From the NCBI GenBank assembly GCA_038373885.1, contig JAWZYV010006116.1:444001-508000 (forward strand): a DNA stretch of 64,000 nucleotides, read 5' to 3'. Made by a program: the position numbers and the translations under genes. Shown one piece after another: positions 1-11,589 of this stretch. Below the pieces are notes generated by a model. It saw nothing but the letters and a program-made list of their open reading frames with translations, ran no database searches and was not told the origin of the DNA. Every line of letters starts with the position of its first letter. The first letter of the stretch is position 1. This DNA is from Cheiracanthium punctorium (lineage: Eukaryota > Arthropoda > Arachnida > Araneae > Cheiracanthiidae).

Positions 1-277
1 AAAACGACAATTTTTCACCATTTTTCAGCGCTTTATATAGGTTGCAATAACGAAAAGAAATCGATGATGCTTTCAGATTTACAACTATTTTACCACGTTT
101 TAGATAGTATGCATAAAAAGTTTTTTTTTTGAAATTTTCTAACGAATCATGAACGTTTTTTCATAAACTTAAGTCACCATAACAAATTAGAATTTTCAGA
201 AACATTTCTTCTTAATCAAAACTTTCCTTATTTTTTTTTCTTTGAAAAAGTACCCCCCCCCCAACAAAAATAGTTAA

Positions 278-408
278 TTAAAATCTAAAAAATATATTAC
301 AATATTAGAAAAATGGGAGTGGGGGTATTTATATAAATATATAGTACAAACTAAGTATATTAATATTGATATAAATACCCAGCGCCCCATATTTGGAATA
401 TTTAGATT
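278..408. repeat. Inner inverted repeat inside the foldback core
   Basis: AAAATCTAAA followed by a GGGGTATTTATATAAATA block is mirrored by ATATAAATACCC and TTTAGATTTT on the other side, giving a second, smaller palindrome of about 130 bp between the large arms. It could be the true loop of the outer element or a separate MITE. No coding content. Confidence 0.5.
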
Positions 409-692
409 TTAACCCATTTATGCCTAGTGTCTATTTTTTGGGACGGCATTTTCGCTATTAGTCGAAAACGTTATTTATTTTTCCTAGCCTTTATTCACGA
501 GTATTGAGCCTCAACTCTACAAAATATTTTAACATGACCAAGTAGGATGTTGATATTTCGATTTTTATACATAATGATTTTAAAAGAAATCATCCCTTGT
601 TCAAGAAGTTGACATCAGAAAAATATCTATTATTTCTGTTATCAGTAAAAATCGAAGAAAGTCGCAAAAATATCCAGGCACAAATGGGTTAA
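409..692. mobile_element. TTAA-flanked MITE (piggyBac/Kolobok-like)
   Basis: TTAA at 409-412 and TTAA at 689-692 flank a 276-bp insert. Its ends are inverted repeats: CCCATTTATGCCTAG on the left and the reverse complement CCCATTTGTGCCTGG on the right. A TTAA target duplication with CCC-starting ends is typical of piggyBac-type and related elements. No transposase is encoded. A related left end occurs at 21718. The family assignment is inference from the target site only. Confidence 0.65.
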
Positions 693-1123
693 AGTAATAA
701 ACCATTGTAGTTAGCGGAGAGGTGGAGGGGGAGGGACTTTTTTTTTTAAAAAAAAGGAAAGATTTGATTAAGAAAATGTATTTCTGAAAATTCTAATTTA
801 TTAGACGACTTAAGTTTTTAAAAAATCGTTCATGATTTGTTAGAAATTTCATAATAAAACTGTTTATGCATAATACCTAAAATTTAGTAAAATAATTACA
901 AATATGAAAGCATGACCGATTTCTTTTTTATATTGCAACCTATCTAACACGCTGAAAAATGATATACTTATAAAGTATGCTCACAATGATTTTTAGACTA
1001 AAAATTCTGACTTGTAATGTGAGTTAAATGTTGAGAACATCTTTTTTAGAATAGTTTGAATTTACAATTATAAAACTTAATCATAGAAATATCTAAAAAA
1101 GAATTAGAATTAACAGTTGAATA

Positions 1124-1377
1124 TATCAGGTTGTAACGAAAGTTTTCCGCCAACAAAAAGTTAATGCGGGTAGTAATCACCACCCACATCTATGATTTTC
1201 TGCCAAAGTTTTGGTAGTTTTTCAAAGCCTTCGGCCCAGAAACATGGGGGCGCGAGACCAAAAACGTAACTTTCAAATGCCAAAAATCGTTTGACAAAAT
1301 ATGAAGAAGCAGGCCATCGCGAACTGTTTGCTGAGATCATATCTGAAGTGGCGGGAAACTTTCGTTACGACCTAATA
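1124..1377 (-). mobile_element. Internally deleted mariner element
   Basis: A 250-bp element (1126-1375) is flanked by TA at 1124-1125 and 1376-1377. Its terminal inverted repeats read TYAGGTYGTAACGAAAGTTT and continue into CCGCC on both sides. TA duplication plus this end type indicates the Tc1/mariner superfamily. Only the last part of the transposase gene remains, on the minus strand, so most of the element was lost by internal deletion. Confidence 0.85.
1161..1236 (-). pseudogene. Mariner transposase C-terminal remnant
   Basis: On the minus strand the reading is AEGFEKLPKLWQKIIDVGGD, then YYPH and a TAA stop at 1161-1163. This matches the known mariner C-terminus pattern (EGFEKLPKRWQKCI...GDYF). 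Only about 24 codons are present and the catalytic D,D,D residues are absent, so it cannot encode an active transposase. It sits just inside the inverted repeat, as the 3' end of a mariner gene should. Confidence 0.8.
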
Positions 1378-2738
1378 CATACATTTTTGTAGATATATTT
1401 CTGTCAATTAGAATCTGTAGTATTCAGTTCTCCTTATTCTGTATTAACATATTTTCGACAGAGGCTGCATTATTTCAACACGTGTTTATGTTATACACGT
1501 GCACAGGAATTTATGAAATTTTTACTCCATATTGCACATATGTACGTACAACCTCGGGCCGCGGGCCGGATATGGCCCGCCACGGCTTTTCATCCGGCCT
1601 TAGAACATATCAAAACCCATATAAAACAATCAAAATCCCATATAAATCCCAATTATACTGCCCGCGACTTCGCTAACATCCTAAAATTTAGCCAACAACT
1701 TATTAAAGGATCCCATTCATGCTATATTGTTTCAGATACCGTGAAGCCTGGTAGAGGTATTACCGGTATAAATCCCAATTTTGTACAATTTCACTTTGCA
1801 ATCAGCGTAATTTGCCATCTATAATCAGTTAATGTTCACTTAACACATTAAGTTATGGTCATCTGATCTTTAAAGCAAGTAATGTTATTTTAAATTACAA
1901 AAATCAGTTATCCAAAAAAAAATGAAAAGAAAAAATATCAATAATAATATTAGTGATTGCAATCAACTGCTAATGTCATTAACTCCTTACTATATTTTTT
2001 TCTGTAATAAGTAACTTCCATACAAAAACAAACCTTGAAATATTTTTATTGGAACATATATTCAAGCAATGTTTTTCTGTTTGTTTCACATTTCACTGGT
2101 ACAAGGTCAAAATTTAGAATACATTCCATGCCTTCTTTCATAACTTTTCATCAGCATCTCCAAATTTTCAATTTTTAGCCATAAAACCTGAAAGAAATAC
2201 AAAAGCAATAATTAGAAATATGGATAAGTTTTTTCGGATGGGGGGGGTGATTGCTTTTACACAACCCTTTCCTGTTATTTATTGTTAATACAATTTACAT
2301 TTATTCTTATAGTTATGCAAATTTTCATGTTTCTTGTTCCTAGTTAAACGATCTTTGTTCTTTAATTCCGAAAGCAATTTAACATGTTTTCATCACAATA
2401 AACTCAATTATGGGGTTAGCCATCATCATCCCAGTGACGTAGCAAGAGTGAGGCTAAGGGGCAGACTATCTCAGGCAGCAAACTAAAAACAAAGATGGGA
2501 CTGGCAGAACATCTTTAAAAAACTTAAAAAGAATAGGGGAACAAATTAAAGGACAGAAATGGGGAGGGGAACTCCTAGACTTAGAAAGAATAGGGAGGTA
2601 AGCTGAATCACTGCAATGGGCACAAATAACCTTCGTTATGCCAATACATCTTCCTAGACTGCTTCATATCACTCCTGGATAAAACAAGAAGGGATTATTT
2701 TTTAACACGTTGGGGTAGAGGGCCATGCACATGTTTCA
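1378..2738. other. No gene seen; GC-rich island within AT-rich DNA
   Basis: Mostly unremarkable AT-rich sequence. A short block at about 1551-1605 is strikingly GC-rich (repeated GGGCCG and GGCCCGCC words) and stands out from its surroundings; it may be a transposon remnant. Open frames at 1482-1824 overlap each other and resemble nothing known. At 2237-2247 there is a run of G, and 2432-2620 is purine-rich. Confidence 0.4.
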
Positions 2739-2778
2739 AACTATAATCTAAACTTCTTAAGAAGTTTAGATTATAGTT
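2739..2778. repeat. Perfect 40-bp palindrome
   Basis: The 20 bases at 2739-2758 are the exact reverse complement of 2759-2778, with no spacer (centre CTTAAG). A perfect, loopless 40-bp palindrome is unusual and should extrude a cruciform or foldback. It runs directly into a GATA/GATG microsatellite. Confidence 0.95.
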
Positions 2779-2849
2779 AGATAGAAGATAGATAGATGAT
2801 AGATGATAGATGATAGATGATAGAAGTTAGATAGATGATAGAAGAAGTT
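2779..2849 (+). repeat. GATA/GATGATA microsatellite
   Basis: Short tandem units AGATAGATGATAGATGATAG follow the palindrome, interrupted by AAGTTAG. It is an imperfect tetra/heptanucleotide repeat typical of slippage. Confidence 0.85.
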
Positions 2850-2857
2850 TCCAAGCC

Positions 2858-2960
2858 CCACAATGGCTAATGGGATAAGGCACTCAAAATGGTAGATGGC
2901 GGAAGTGTGAAAGTCCTGGATTCGGGCCCCATCGCACGGCTGTCGATCTAATTAGCCAGG
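2858..2960 (+). mobile_element. tRNA-derived SINE head
   Basis: A pol III box A-like sequence (TGGCTAATGGGATAAGG, 2864-2880) is followed about 36 bp later by a box B-like CTGGATTCGGG (2916-2926). There is no cloverleaf acceptor stem, so this is not a functional tRNA gene. The downstream body is not identifiable. Confidence 0.6.
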
Positions 2961-4232
2961 AGTTTTGGTCAGTTTTCTAGTGGTCGGAAATGTAAATAAG
3001 CGTTAGAACCCTCATCTTAGGCAGATACCCCTCGTGTAGGTTTGCTTTATTATACACAACACACCATCTTAATTCCACAGCTGGATTATTCGTATTGGGT
3101 AAATTCCCTATTCCATAGCCACATAAATTGCCAGATCTGGAAAGACATGTATTTACGGTTATCTTAAGAGAATTAGTACACGGAAGTTCTTCAGTTTCCC
3201 TTTTTTGACAGGCAGAATAGCGACGCAGTTTTCTGAAATGCAAAAAAAAAAGCTAACATATTTTGAATTGAAACTTGTAACAATAACGTAGCAGCACCTG
3301 TGATACATACCTCTCATATGAGAGCCTGGTTAAGCCAATAAATACTCCAGTCCACACACATTGGCGTAGCTATAGCTTTCTCAGGGAAGGACTTCTGCTA
3401 ATGTGAGGAGGAGTCCATTCTTCCTATAAAATTTGATTTTCAGTAAATTTTACAATAATTATCTAGTGAAAATGTTCAATAGCACTAAAAAATTTTAAAT
3501 TCTTAAAAGAGTAAGTGGTGTGTGTTAAGACTAAATTATAAAATTTGCAAAATTAATATAATCTTGTAAAATTTAATATAAAGTGTCCAAATGTTATACA
3601 GAATTAAAATTTTTTACCTTTGCTATTTTGAGCGATGTATTCAAAATGTGAGTAATTGTCTGTAATTAGCGTTTGTGCGTAAACTAAAGGGGTCCAGACC
3701 CCTATCCCAACCTTTTATGTTTTATATCCCATGTACAAATATCAAGGATAATAAACTTTTCTGAAACACCACGGACTGTATAAATAACAAAATTTTTACT
3801 TTTTGCTCTTTAAATTTAAAGTGTAATTCATACTCAGTATTACACTACTCCTCAACAACATAATACTGTGTTCGAACTCGGGTATCAATTTAGATTAATA
3901 AGATTTTACAAAATAGTTTCTAAGTTGTTGAATTATTGCTTTATTTTCATCAATAATAGCGAAATTAATTACGACATTGATCGAACTGAGAAAAATAAAA
4001 CTTTACTGAACACTATTGTTAATGGGGAAAAAAAAGCATTAAGTATGATTTCCAACATGAAATAGTGTGTGAGTGATCTTATATAATAAAATTTGAGAGT
4101 AAACAAAGTTTGTAGCTGGCTGGACACAATGGACGTCTATGACAGCTTACTCTTCACTATAAAATTGGAAATATCCTGTAACCTTTTTACGAGGTATCAG
4201 AAAATTAAATTAATAGTAATAAACGGCTTTCT
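2961..4232. other. No gene seen
   Basis: AT-rich non-coding sequence. A GGGGTCC.GACCCC mini-inverted repeat lies at about 3689-3704. Small open frames at 2977-3243 (minus) and 3868-4065 (plus) have no recognisable domain. Confidence 0.4.
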
Positions 4233-4739
4233 AATAGGGCTATCACACTGAGAAAAATCCGACCAACCTTCCTTGCCAATCAAGTTTCCGGCCAATTTTC
4301 CCCGCCGTTACCTTGACGACCGCGAACTCCCACTTTTTCCTTTCCGAAGGAGAAAATCCGAGTCGGACGAAATTTCGGCCAATCAGAGTACTTCTTCCTG
4401 CTACGTCATAAGCAATTTCGAGCAATGGCGACTACTTACTATGTTCGAAGCTTGGCTCGATGTCAGAATCACGTGTAAGTAAAATTATGGCCGCGTTCAA
4501 ATGGACCTTGGAATTAGAGATTGCTGCCCATCCGATGCTGCCGATCCGAAGTAAATATACCAACGCACAATAAGTAAAATAAGAACCTGCACGCCAAATC
4601 AGCAATGCGATGACTATTTAGCGTCGGAGAGAATTTGTTTACTTTTGAAACCCTTAAAGATAACCACGCCTTCAAGTCCGTCGGATAAGTTGGTCCAGCG
4701 CGAAGTTGCTCGGATTTTCCCTTTAGTGTGATAAGGCCA
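4233..4739. mobile_element. Non-autonomous DNA transposon with ATCACACT termini
   Basis: The left end GGGCTATCACACTGAG and the reverse complement of the right end GGCCTTATCACACTAAAG form imperfect inverted repeats that continue into AAAATCCGA and CAAC on both sides. The interior is GC-richer than the flanks and contains a CCAATCAG word and TACGTCAT (4378-4410). No clear target duplication was found. Overlapping frames on both strands inside it are by-products of this composition. Confidence 0.6.
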
Positions 4740-5088
4740 TTAAGGTTACTCGGGAAATGCTGCCAAGTTTGACGATCATCGCAAAAGAGGCTACGTTGTG
4801 TTAGAAAGTTTTATAATCGATGTGTTTAGCATGATTTATATTTGTTGTTTAAATATGAAAGGAACACACATTGTTGAGGATATTAAGAAATGTTTATAAA
4901 ATGTATTCTACGATATATAAATTTACCACATATAATGAATTTAAAAATCCCAACCACATAATAAAATACCATTATGTTATCGCAACAAAGCAGTAACCAG
5001 ATCAAGATACGTGCAATATGAAAGCGAAAACAATTAAATAAAACAGTATTGCTACTTGTTTCAAAGGTTTTCATAACAACGATTCAAA

Positions 5089-5559
5089 ATGACAGATGTT
5101 AAAACTGCAGAGGATTTTATTCCTTCCGTTGTTCCAAAACGGTTTCGAGTAACAGGCATTATTATTCTATTTAAAAAAACCAGTGCACTGGAATCAGCAT
5201 AAGAACTCTGGAACACATTCTCATATTTCCAGATGTTAAAGCAGCAGACGATCACTACATTTCTTTTTGTGCTTTGCGTTATTTTGATGATAAGCGCCAC
5301 TAAAAGTGATTTATCTTGCTCCGTTTATTAAATTCATCTGAGCAACGTAGCAATGAAAATATTCTGGAATGAATAATTAAACGTGAAAGAGGCATCGTTG
5401 GTAATGACTCCCACAAAGAGAAAACGTTTGGCCGCAGATAGTATTGAACAAGTTGCACAGCGTTTGAAAACACTGTCTGATTATCGGCCAACAGATAATA
5501 CAGAACGAACTGCTCGGACTTTGAGAGCAATGGTCGAACATTCCCTCAAAAAATTCTAA
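5089..5559 (+). pseudogene. Decayed coding trace, family unknown
   Basis: Three adjacent pieces read as plausible protein in different frames. One starts at ATG 5089 (MTDVKTAEDFIPSVVPKRFR...) and reaches a stop near 5202. The next reads LEHILIFPDVKAADDHYISF then CALRYFDDKRH before a stop near 5302. The last runs from ATG 5404 to TAA 5557-5559 (51 residues, MTPTKRKRLAADSIEQVAQR...). The codon-like composition and basic, charged texture differ from the surrounding AT-rich DNA, suggesting one gene broken by frameshifts and stops. I do not recognise the family; a transposon origin is plausible given the inverted-repeat elements on both sides. Confidence 0.35.
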
Positions 5560-5935
5560 GGCTGATGTAGGAAATAGTGATTTCGAGCCATTTTTATTAT
5601 AAAAATTTATTTTACTTTTCTTAGATACAGGCTAAATACGTGACACAACGGCGAGCTGAAAAATATACTTCGCCTTGCTCAACACGGCATTCTGGCAAGG
5701 ATTATGCATAAGAATATACGGGCAACTATTTTAAAGACAGCCGTCATGAATAAAGATTATCCATTACGGGTATCTTTCTTCCAGTAAACACATATCGTTA
5801 GCAGAAATACAATCATTACAATAATATTATCATTTACTTACTTTTCTGATCCACATTTAAGGCAGTAAAACAGCAGACCGTTTTGTAATGGCGGACGTAA
5901 ACAAGCGACTGAGCTGGATAGTGACTTGACCTTGC

Positions 5936-6280
5936 AGTAGGTAACATGGAGTTCGCATGCTACTCTTAAATATCCCAAAATGCAACCATTATGCAACGTT
6001 TTCGAAACGTCCTAAACATGGAAAAACGGACTAATATGAAACAGTTGCAAATTGGTTTAAAAACGAAATTTTCACAACAAAAAGAGCAGGGTAAAATGAA
6101 TCCCAAAACGCAACGTTTCTGCCACGTCACAGGTTTGGCATATTTGCAACGTAACTAATATACAACCTTTGAAACGAAAAAGTAACGTTTCTGCCACGTC
6201 AGAAATAAGAATATCTGCATCTTAACGAATATGCAACCATTGCAATCAAACTGCAACGTTTAAAACCGTTATGTGCTACC
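5936..6280. mobile_element. Short inverted-repeat element with internal GCAACGTTT repeats
   Basis: Left AGTAGGTAACAT and right ATGTGCTACCTGA are imperfect inverted repeats about 340 bp apart. The interior repeats AACGTTTCTGCCACGTCA twice (about 6111 and 6183) and has many TGCAAC words, so it has internal subrepeats. No coding content or target duplication was established. Confidence 0.45.
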
Positions 6281-8665
6281 TGAGTGAAAATCGCATTTAT
6301 CCATCCGACTGCCCGCCACTAACTATTCAAATATTTTCACAAAGTTTCCTTAAGCCTGTATTGCATTCTACAATATGTACCTATTCATATAAATATTTCG
6401 TTCTTGTTAATATTTTAGTATAATTCGTAGTTCTCCATAGTAGTGAGATTACTGATAGAAATCTAAAATGTGTGCTAAAATATAAAATGTACGAAATTTA
6501 AAATGCTATTATTCGAGCAGTAATTTATACCATCGTACAGTAAAATGGATGTATTGCAACGAAATATATCCATTGCATCATGGACATGCAACTTCAACTT
6601 CCATATAACTAATAAAAATAAATTGTATCTAAAATCTAATATTTGCACAATGTAACTAACGATAATCAAAATACAAATTTATTTTGATTTATCAAGTTTA
6701 ATGTTTATACCCTGTAAATAACAATATAAAGAAGAAACTTTAGATTGTTGCTATTTATTTATGTTATCCTTTTGAAGAAGTGTTATGCAATTATTTACAC
6801 TGTAAAATACTTCATAATCGCATTCATCTTAAATATTTTTTATTTTTAGCATTTAAACCTCATAATAAGTTTACAAATAATTAAGTAATTAAAATTACCA
6901 TTTAAAAATACCACATTCGAGCTTTAAAATGTTAACAAGAAGGATTTAAAAAAATATATATTACAGAACTATTGTAATTTACTATAAAAATCATACACAT
7001 TTATTTTAACACAATTAAATAAAAATTTACTTCATATTTTCTTTCACTTTGACAGCTTTTGAGTAAATCATTTATTGAAGAAATCAATCTTTAATTAGTT
7101 TAACTTGACAGGCCGTCCGTGATTGATTGTTGTAATTATTCTTAGAAAACCTTTGCTTTATATATTTCTATTTTATTAAAACTTTCTGTGTAAGAAAATC
7201 ATTAAAATAAACTTGAGTTATCTTCCACATTAATTTATCACGAAAATGTTATTAATTGAATTCAAGGTTTTCAGTCTGATTATTAACCGAATTCATTGTT
7301 TATTATACATGAATTACGCAACAGAAATACATTTTTGAAAATGAAGTTTAGACGATATAGGCTTATAAGTACAAGTTTTATAAACTTTTAGAAGTTTTAA
7401 TTAGAAAAGAATCTAAATTTCAATTGGAATCTGAAATTGCATTTTCTTTAAACTGTCGGATGTCTTATGATCTCAGCTACTCACTGTCAAGTAATATTTT
7501 CAGAAATCACGCATACTCCAAGAATTGCCACCTTGAAAACAAAAATTCTAAAAGCTTAGACTACTTCTATATTCTTGACTTAAAATCACAAATCAATTTC
7601 GTGGAACGTTTATTTTTTTGTAAAGTCAGTATTTTTTTAATGTCGAAAAAATGCATGAAAAATTTCAATAAAAAAGAAAAACATCATATTAAATCCGAAG
7701 GTTTATTGTCATTATTATTGTCAATAAAGAAGGTAGATGAAATTTTTTTTTCTGTATAAAATCTCAATTTAACACAGGTAATATACTTATTCAGCATGTA
7801 GAAGAACAAAATATCAACACAATTTTTTTAGAACATATATTTGAAAAAACATTTTAAGAATATCGGAAACACATCACTTCTAAGAAACATGCACAAAATC
7901 TCAGAAAACTGATTGACAGGGAAAAATTGATATTATAAGATACAGCGGAGAAACAAAATGTGATAACGCAGAAAGAAAATTCGTAAAAGTGAATTATCTT
8001 CGAAATACTCCAAGTTTATGAGATTATATAGAAAACGCCAGTTTTCTGCACCTTATATTAAACAACGAAAAATATGTCCGAGAGAAGGAAATATGATTTT
8101 CTGGAATCAGACTCTAAAAACATGCCTGAACATACTGATAAAACATTATAGGAAAACAAATCCACATGCACCAAAAATAACCGAAGTGCAAGGAGATTAT
8201 TATATGCCAGGATATTGAAGGTATCACATGTTTTATTATAGAAAAACAGAAAGTAAAACTTAAAAATTGATCACTTGAATTACTAAATAAAAATTCAAAA
8301 AATGTCGATTCTTTATTTAGTAATGTCTCTCCCTTTATAAGAAGGAAACGGGGGTATATTTTGGAGTTTCAAGTAGTTTTACCATTTCAAATGAATTTAA
8401 ACATTTTTTATCAGCTTTTCATCCATGACTTTTGACACTAATATTAAAATCCGTCGATAATACTCAAAATAGTGCATTATCTTTTCAATAACATTTTATA
8501 TTAAAATATTTCCCTTACTCTTAAGCGACCCGAAATAATTTTCTGAGCAACTTATCATATTTTTTTCTGGAAGTTGTATCTTCTTTTAGCAAGCATTATC
8601 ACCCAACAATGCTTACAAATCGGTATTTTCAAACTGCATGGTTGTTCTGGACATTGTTCATCCTA
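6281..8665. other. No gene seen
   Basis: Long AT-rich stretch. The longest open frame, 7424-7759, is low-complexity and Lys/Ser/Ile/Phe-rich with no domain. A 66-codon frame at 8018-8218 is also unrecognised. Nothing mobile with clear ends was found. Confidence 0.4.
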
Positions 8666-9404
8666 CACGTTAATATTTTTTTTTAAATATTTTTTTATTT
8701 CCAATGGCAGGGGCCGAATACAAAAGAGGTCGAACCAGAATGTACAAAATAAAATACAAATAGGATAACCTAAGGTTATCGCCCCAAGTCCTCTAGCCTC
8801 CCAATATCGTGAAGAGTCCGAAGCAACATGGAGGGCTCCACAGGTACGCCAGGTGGTATTTGTCCATAGGCTCATTTCTGTCGCACAGAGGGCAGGCAGC
8901 CTCGGAACGAATGCCGATACGATGGAGGTGGGCGGCAAGGCAATCATGCCCGGTAAAAAAGACGAAAAGCAGCCACTGCCTCTCTTCTAGGTTTGTCAGG
9001 AATGTCCGCTAGGGAGTTATTACTTCCATATTTAGCTGCAATTCTAGATAGAAGCTTTTCACGATAAGTTGGCCGCATGATTTGCTTAATAAGTAATTTG
9101 GAGCTGTGGAAAGGGATTTCTCGTTTTGCGCAGTGTGTCAGTGCTGCTCCCTTTTTGGCAAGAAAACTCGCCTGCTCATTGCCATATAGATTGCAATGGC
9201 CAGGAATCCATTGTAAAACAACACACTTTTGGTGAGACATCAGTAAAATTAGCAACTGTTGACACTGGAAAATTTCTTTTGATTGTGGATCCTGAAAAGA
9301 ACTGATGGATTGAATGGCAGACTGTGAATCAGATAGAACTACATTTTTAATTTTATACAGATGGCAGGTTAGTTGATGAAGGTCGCTTCCTTCACGTTAA
9401 TATT
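8666..9404 (-). mobile_element. 5'-truncated non-LTR retrotransposon with 12-bp TSD
   Basis: The 12-mer CACGTTAATATT occurs at 8666-8677 and again at 9393-9404, bounding a 715-bp insert. On the minus strand the insert ends in an A-rich tail (AAATAAAAAAATATTTAAAA type) next to the first copy, as expected for target-primed reverse transcription. The 5' end stops abruptly within RNase H coding sequence, so reverse transcriptase and everything upstream is missing. The RNase H plus CPLC..H region suggests an I-like or related clade; that is inference. Confidence 0.85.
8766..9387 (-). pseudogene. RNase H / C-terminal fragment of non-LTR pol
   Basis: Minus-strand translation gives VVLSDSQSAI (second acidic motif of RNase H1) and later LQWIPGHCNLYGNEQASFLA, the His/GNE motif. 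The usual final GNExAD aspartate is replaced by Ser. Downstream is a Cys/His segment CPLCDRNEPMDKYHL typical of the C-terminus of I/Jockey-type elements, then YWEAR. At least two frameshifts are visible, near 8950 and near 8840. The fragment cannot be functional. The retained order RNase H then CPLC..H fits the 3' end of such elements. Confidence 0.8.
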
Positions 9405-10700
9405 GAAATCATTCTTTTATAAGATACTAAAATCATTCTTTAAAAGTTGTGCTCCATGAAACGCGTGCACTATATGTGCCATAAAGAATACTAGGGTCAT
9501 ATGGAGGAATTGCGGGTCACTCTGTTTTCTGGGCAAGTAATGGTCACTCACTTTATAGCATTAAAAGTTATTTTCACAAAACAGCTAAATCATCACAATT
9601 CATGCTTAAACATTCTACTTTGCAATATGAAGTTCAAAAACAATGTAAGCATAAAGCAAATAAGAAAAAAAAATAGTTTTTACACTACTATAAAAACATC
9701 TTCAAAAGAGATTGTCTCTGAAAATCATGATTTATAAAAATTCATGTCAGTGAAACATTTTTGAAAAAACAATTTTGTTGGTGCTATTTTTAACTGCAGT
9801 TGGTCTCAGCTTTTCATACATGCATATATTTTTTCTTCATTATTTTCAAAATTGTGTTTTAAAGTGTGTTTATTTATCTTCAAGCTTACTGGGGTAATTC
9901 TGGGTCACTGGGGTAATTCTTGGTCAGGAATATTTTTTTTATATTTCGGGTGTTTTTTAATATATTTCCGTGCAATAAATATTATCATTTACTTTAACTA
10001 TTCTACTTTACTGTAAAGTTACATTATACTTGAAGATATAGAAAGTCCCCGAAATGTGTAAAACCAGCGAATTAGGAACTGTTTAGTGATAAAAACTGTC
10101 TAATGACGATGAAAATAAGATTGAATAAAAAATGTGCTTCAATAAAAAATTTGCAAAAAATTTCCTTCTTAGAAGATTCTAAGGGAGGTTCTACAAGGAA
10201 TTCATACAGAACGTAAAGAGAAGAAATATTTTGCTGTGTATTATGATTAAGGAGACCAAACGTTTCGGGGACAGTCCCCAATTTCAGAACTTTTTTCAAT
10301 GTCCCCAAAATGTAAAACAGCAATTGGGGACAAAATTTTAATTAAAACACTTATTTCTTGCATATTTAAAAAGAAATCAGTTCTGTTTCCTTATTTTATA
10401 AATGTTAATTAGCTGCGTGCCCGTTCTTCGCACGGTAGGAAACGAACATTTTCCTGACATGTGTAATTCGAATTAATTACAGAGATGTGGAATCTAAGAA
10501 AAGCAAAATTATATTACTCTTGATGTAATGTTTGCGCCATGAGTACTAACCTGGCAACATTGTAATATAATGACTAAAAAAAAAACTACGTCAGTGTCAT
10601 TCGCTATCAAAATAGTGATAAGCTTGAAGGTTTGCAGAGAACTTCTTACTTTCAAAATGTCTTATTTTTACATCATATTGTTTTTTTAGGTTCAAGTTGT
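9405..10700. other. No gene seen; small direct repeats
   Basis: At 9890-9935 the word ACTGGGGTAATTCTGGGTC is tandemly duplicated with small changes. At 10046 and 10303 there are two copies of a GTCCCCRAAATGTRTAAAAC motif in the same orientation, about 257 bp apart, which may be ends of an unclassified repeat. The open frame between them (10072-10323, minus) has no recognisable domain. Confidence 0.4.
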
Positions 10701-10916
10701 ACACCCTCCAAAAAAAAGTACTCGAGCAAGAGAGAAATTTCCTATTTTAGATGTGCAAATAATAATTGATTTTTTGAAAAACGCACAACTTGATAGAAAT
10801 ATGGAAAGTCATATTTATACATAGCCTAATTCATATTCTATGATAAATAATTTTTAATATACGAAACCAAAGTAGGAAATTTCTCTCTTGCTCGAATACT
10901 TTTTTTGGAGGGTGTA
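10700..10916. mobile_element. TA-flanked MITE with 46-bp TIRs
   Basis: A 213-bp element (10702-10914) lies between TA dinucleotides. Its ends are CACCCTCCAAAAAAAAGTA and the matching TACTTTTTTTGGAGGGTG, and the pairing continues through CGAGCAAGAGAGAAATTTCC for about 46 bp. TA duplication points to Tc1/mariner-type mobilisation. There is no coding content. Confidence 0.85.
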
Positions 10917-11444
10917 GCTTTAAATACGTCAGACACTAAATGAAATGGACAACCGTTTTATTTTAAAATAGCTGCTCACCCGCTCTTCATAAGGGAAGAA
11001 GCGAATAGTTCGCTAAAATTTGATCATAACTGCATGTGACAAAATATAATTTAATTTTTTAAAAAGTTCAAGTAATCTCCTCTGTTGAAATTACTGCGTG
11101 ATATATTAACGCAAATTAGAATTACTTATCGCTTAGTTAGTTGTAAGACAAGCGTTGAAAAAGAATGAATAGGACACATTTAATTTCATAAAATATTTAT
11201 TAACGTGGTATATTGTGATTTATTCATATAAGGATTATCCTTACAAATCTACTAACACTACCTTATTATGTGTATTAATACTATCTTCGCATCTCCCTCT
11301 TTAATGCACAATATATAAAGAAACAGCTTAGATTATTTGGCATAAATGGAATCTTTTTATTCTATAGTGATTCTTTACAATTTACGCATTAGCAAAAACA
11401 ATAATCATTTCACATTATGGTTGCCATTGAGGGAGCTCTCCATA
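10917..11444. other. No gene seen
   Basis: AT-rich non-coding DNA between two inverted-repeat elements. Nothing recognisable. Confidence 0.4.
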
Positions 11445-11589
11445 TACAGGGTGATTCTTAATTCATTATCAATATTTAGTAGGGAGGTAGGGAATAGGAG
11501 AAGAAGACAATTTCACATAGGAAAGCATGGGCGCAAACGAACGCATCATGATGTAGGGAGCGCTTTATATCAAAAACTTGCATTCACGC

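Larger units (their letters stand above)
15..957. repeat. Long foldback (inverted repeat) element
   Basis: The left arm (about 15-270) and the right arm (about 715-957) are reverse complements over roughly 250 bp, with about 80% match by eye. Shared landmarks include the outer GGTTGCAAT/ATTGCAACC, a central ATCATGAACG, and the pair TTAGAATTTTCAGAAA / TTTCTGAAAATTCTAA. This is the layout of a foldback or long-TIR non-autonomous DNA element. The core between the arms is occupied by a second inverted repeat and a TTAA-flanked MITE. The left end may lie just outside the window. No coding sequence was seen. Confidence 0.7.

Noticed and set aside
2858..2960. Functional tRNA gene
   Set aside because: Box A and B are present but the acceptor and anticodon stems do not form, so it is a SINE head.
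4243..4482. Overlapping small frames on both strands
   Set aside because: They lie in the GC-richer interior of an inverted-repeat element and show no family resemblance.
7424..7759. 111-codon open frame
   Set aside because: Low-complexity Lys/Ile/Phe-rich product in AT-rich DNA, no domain, no splice or promoter support.
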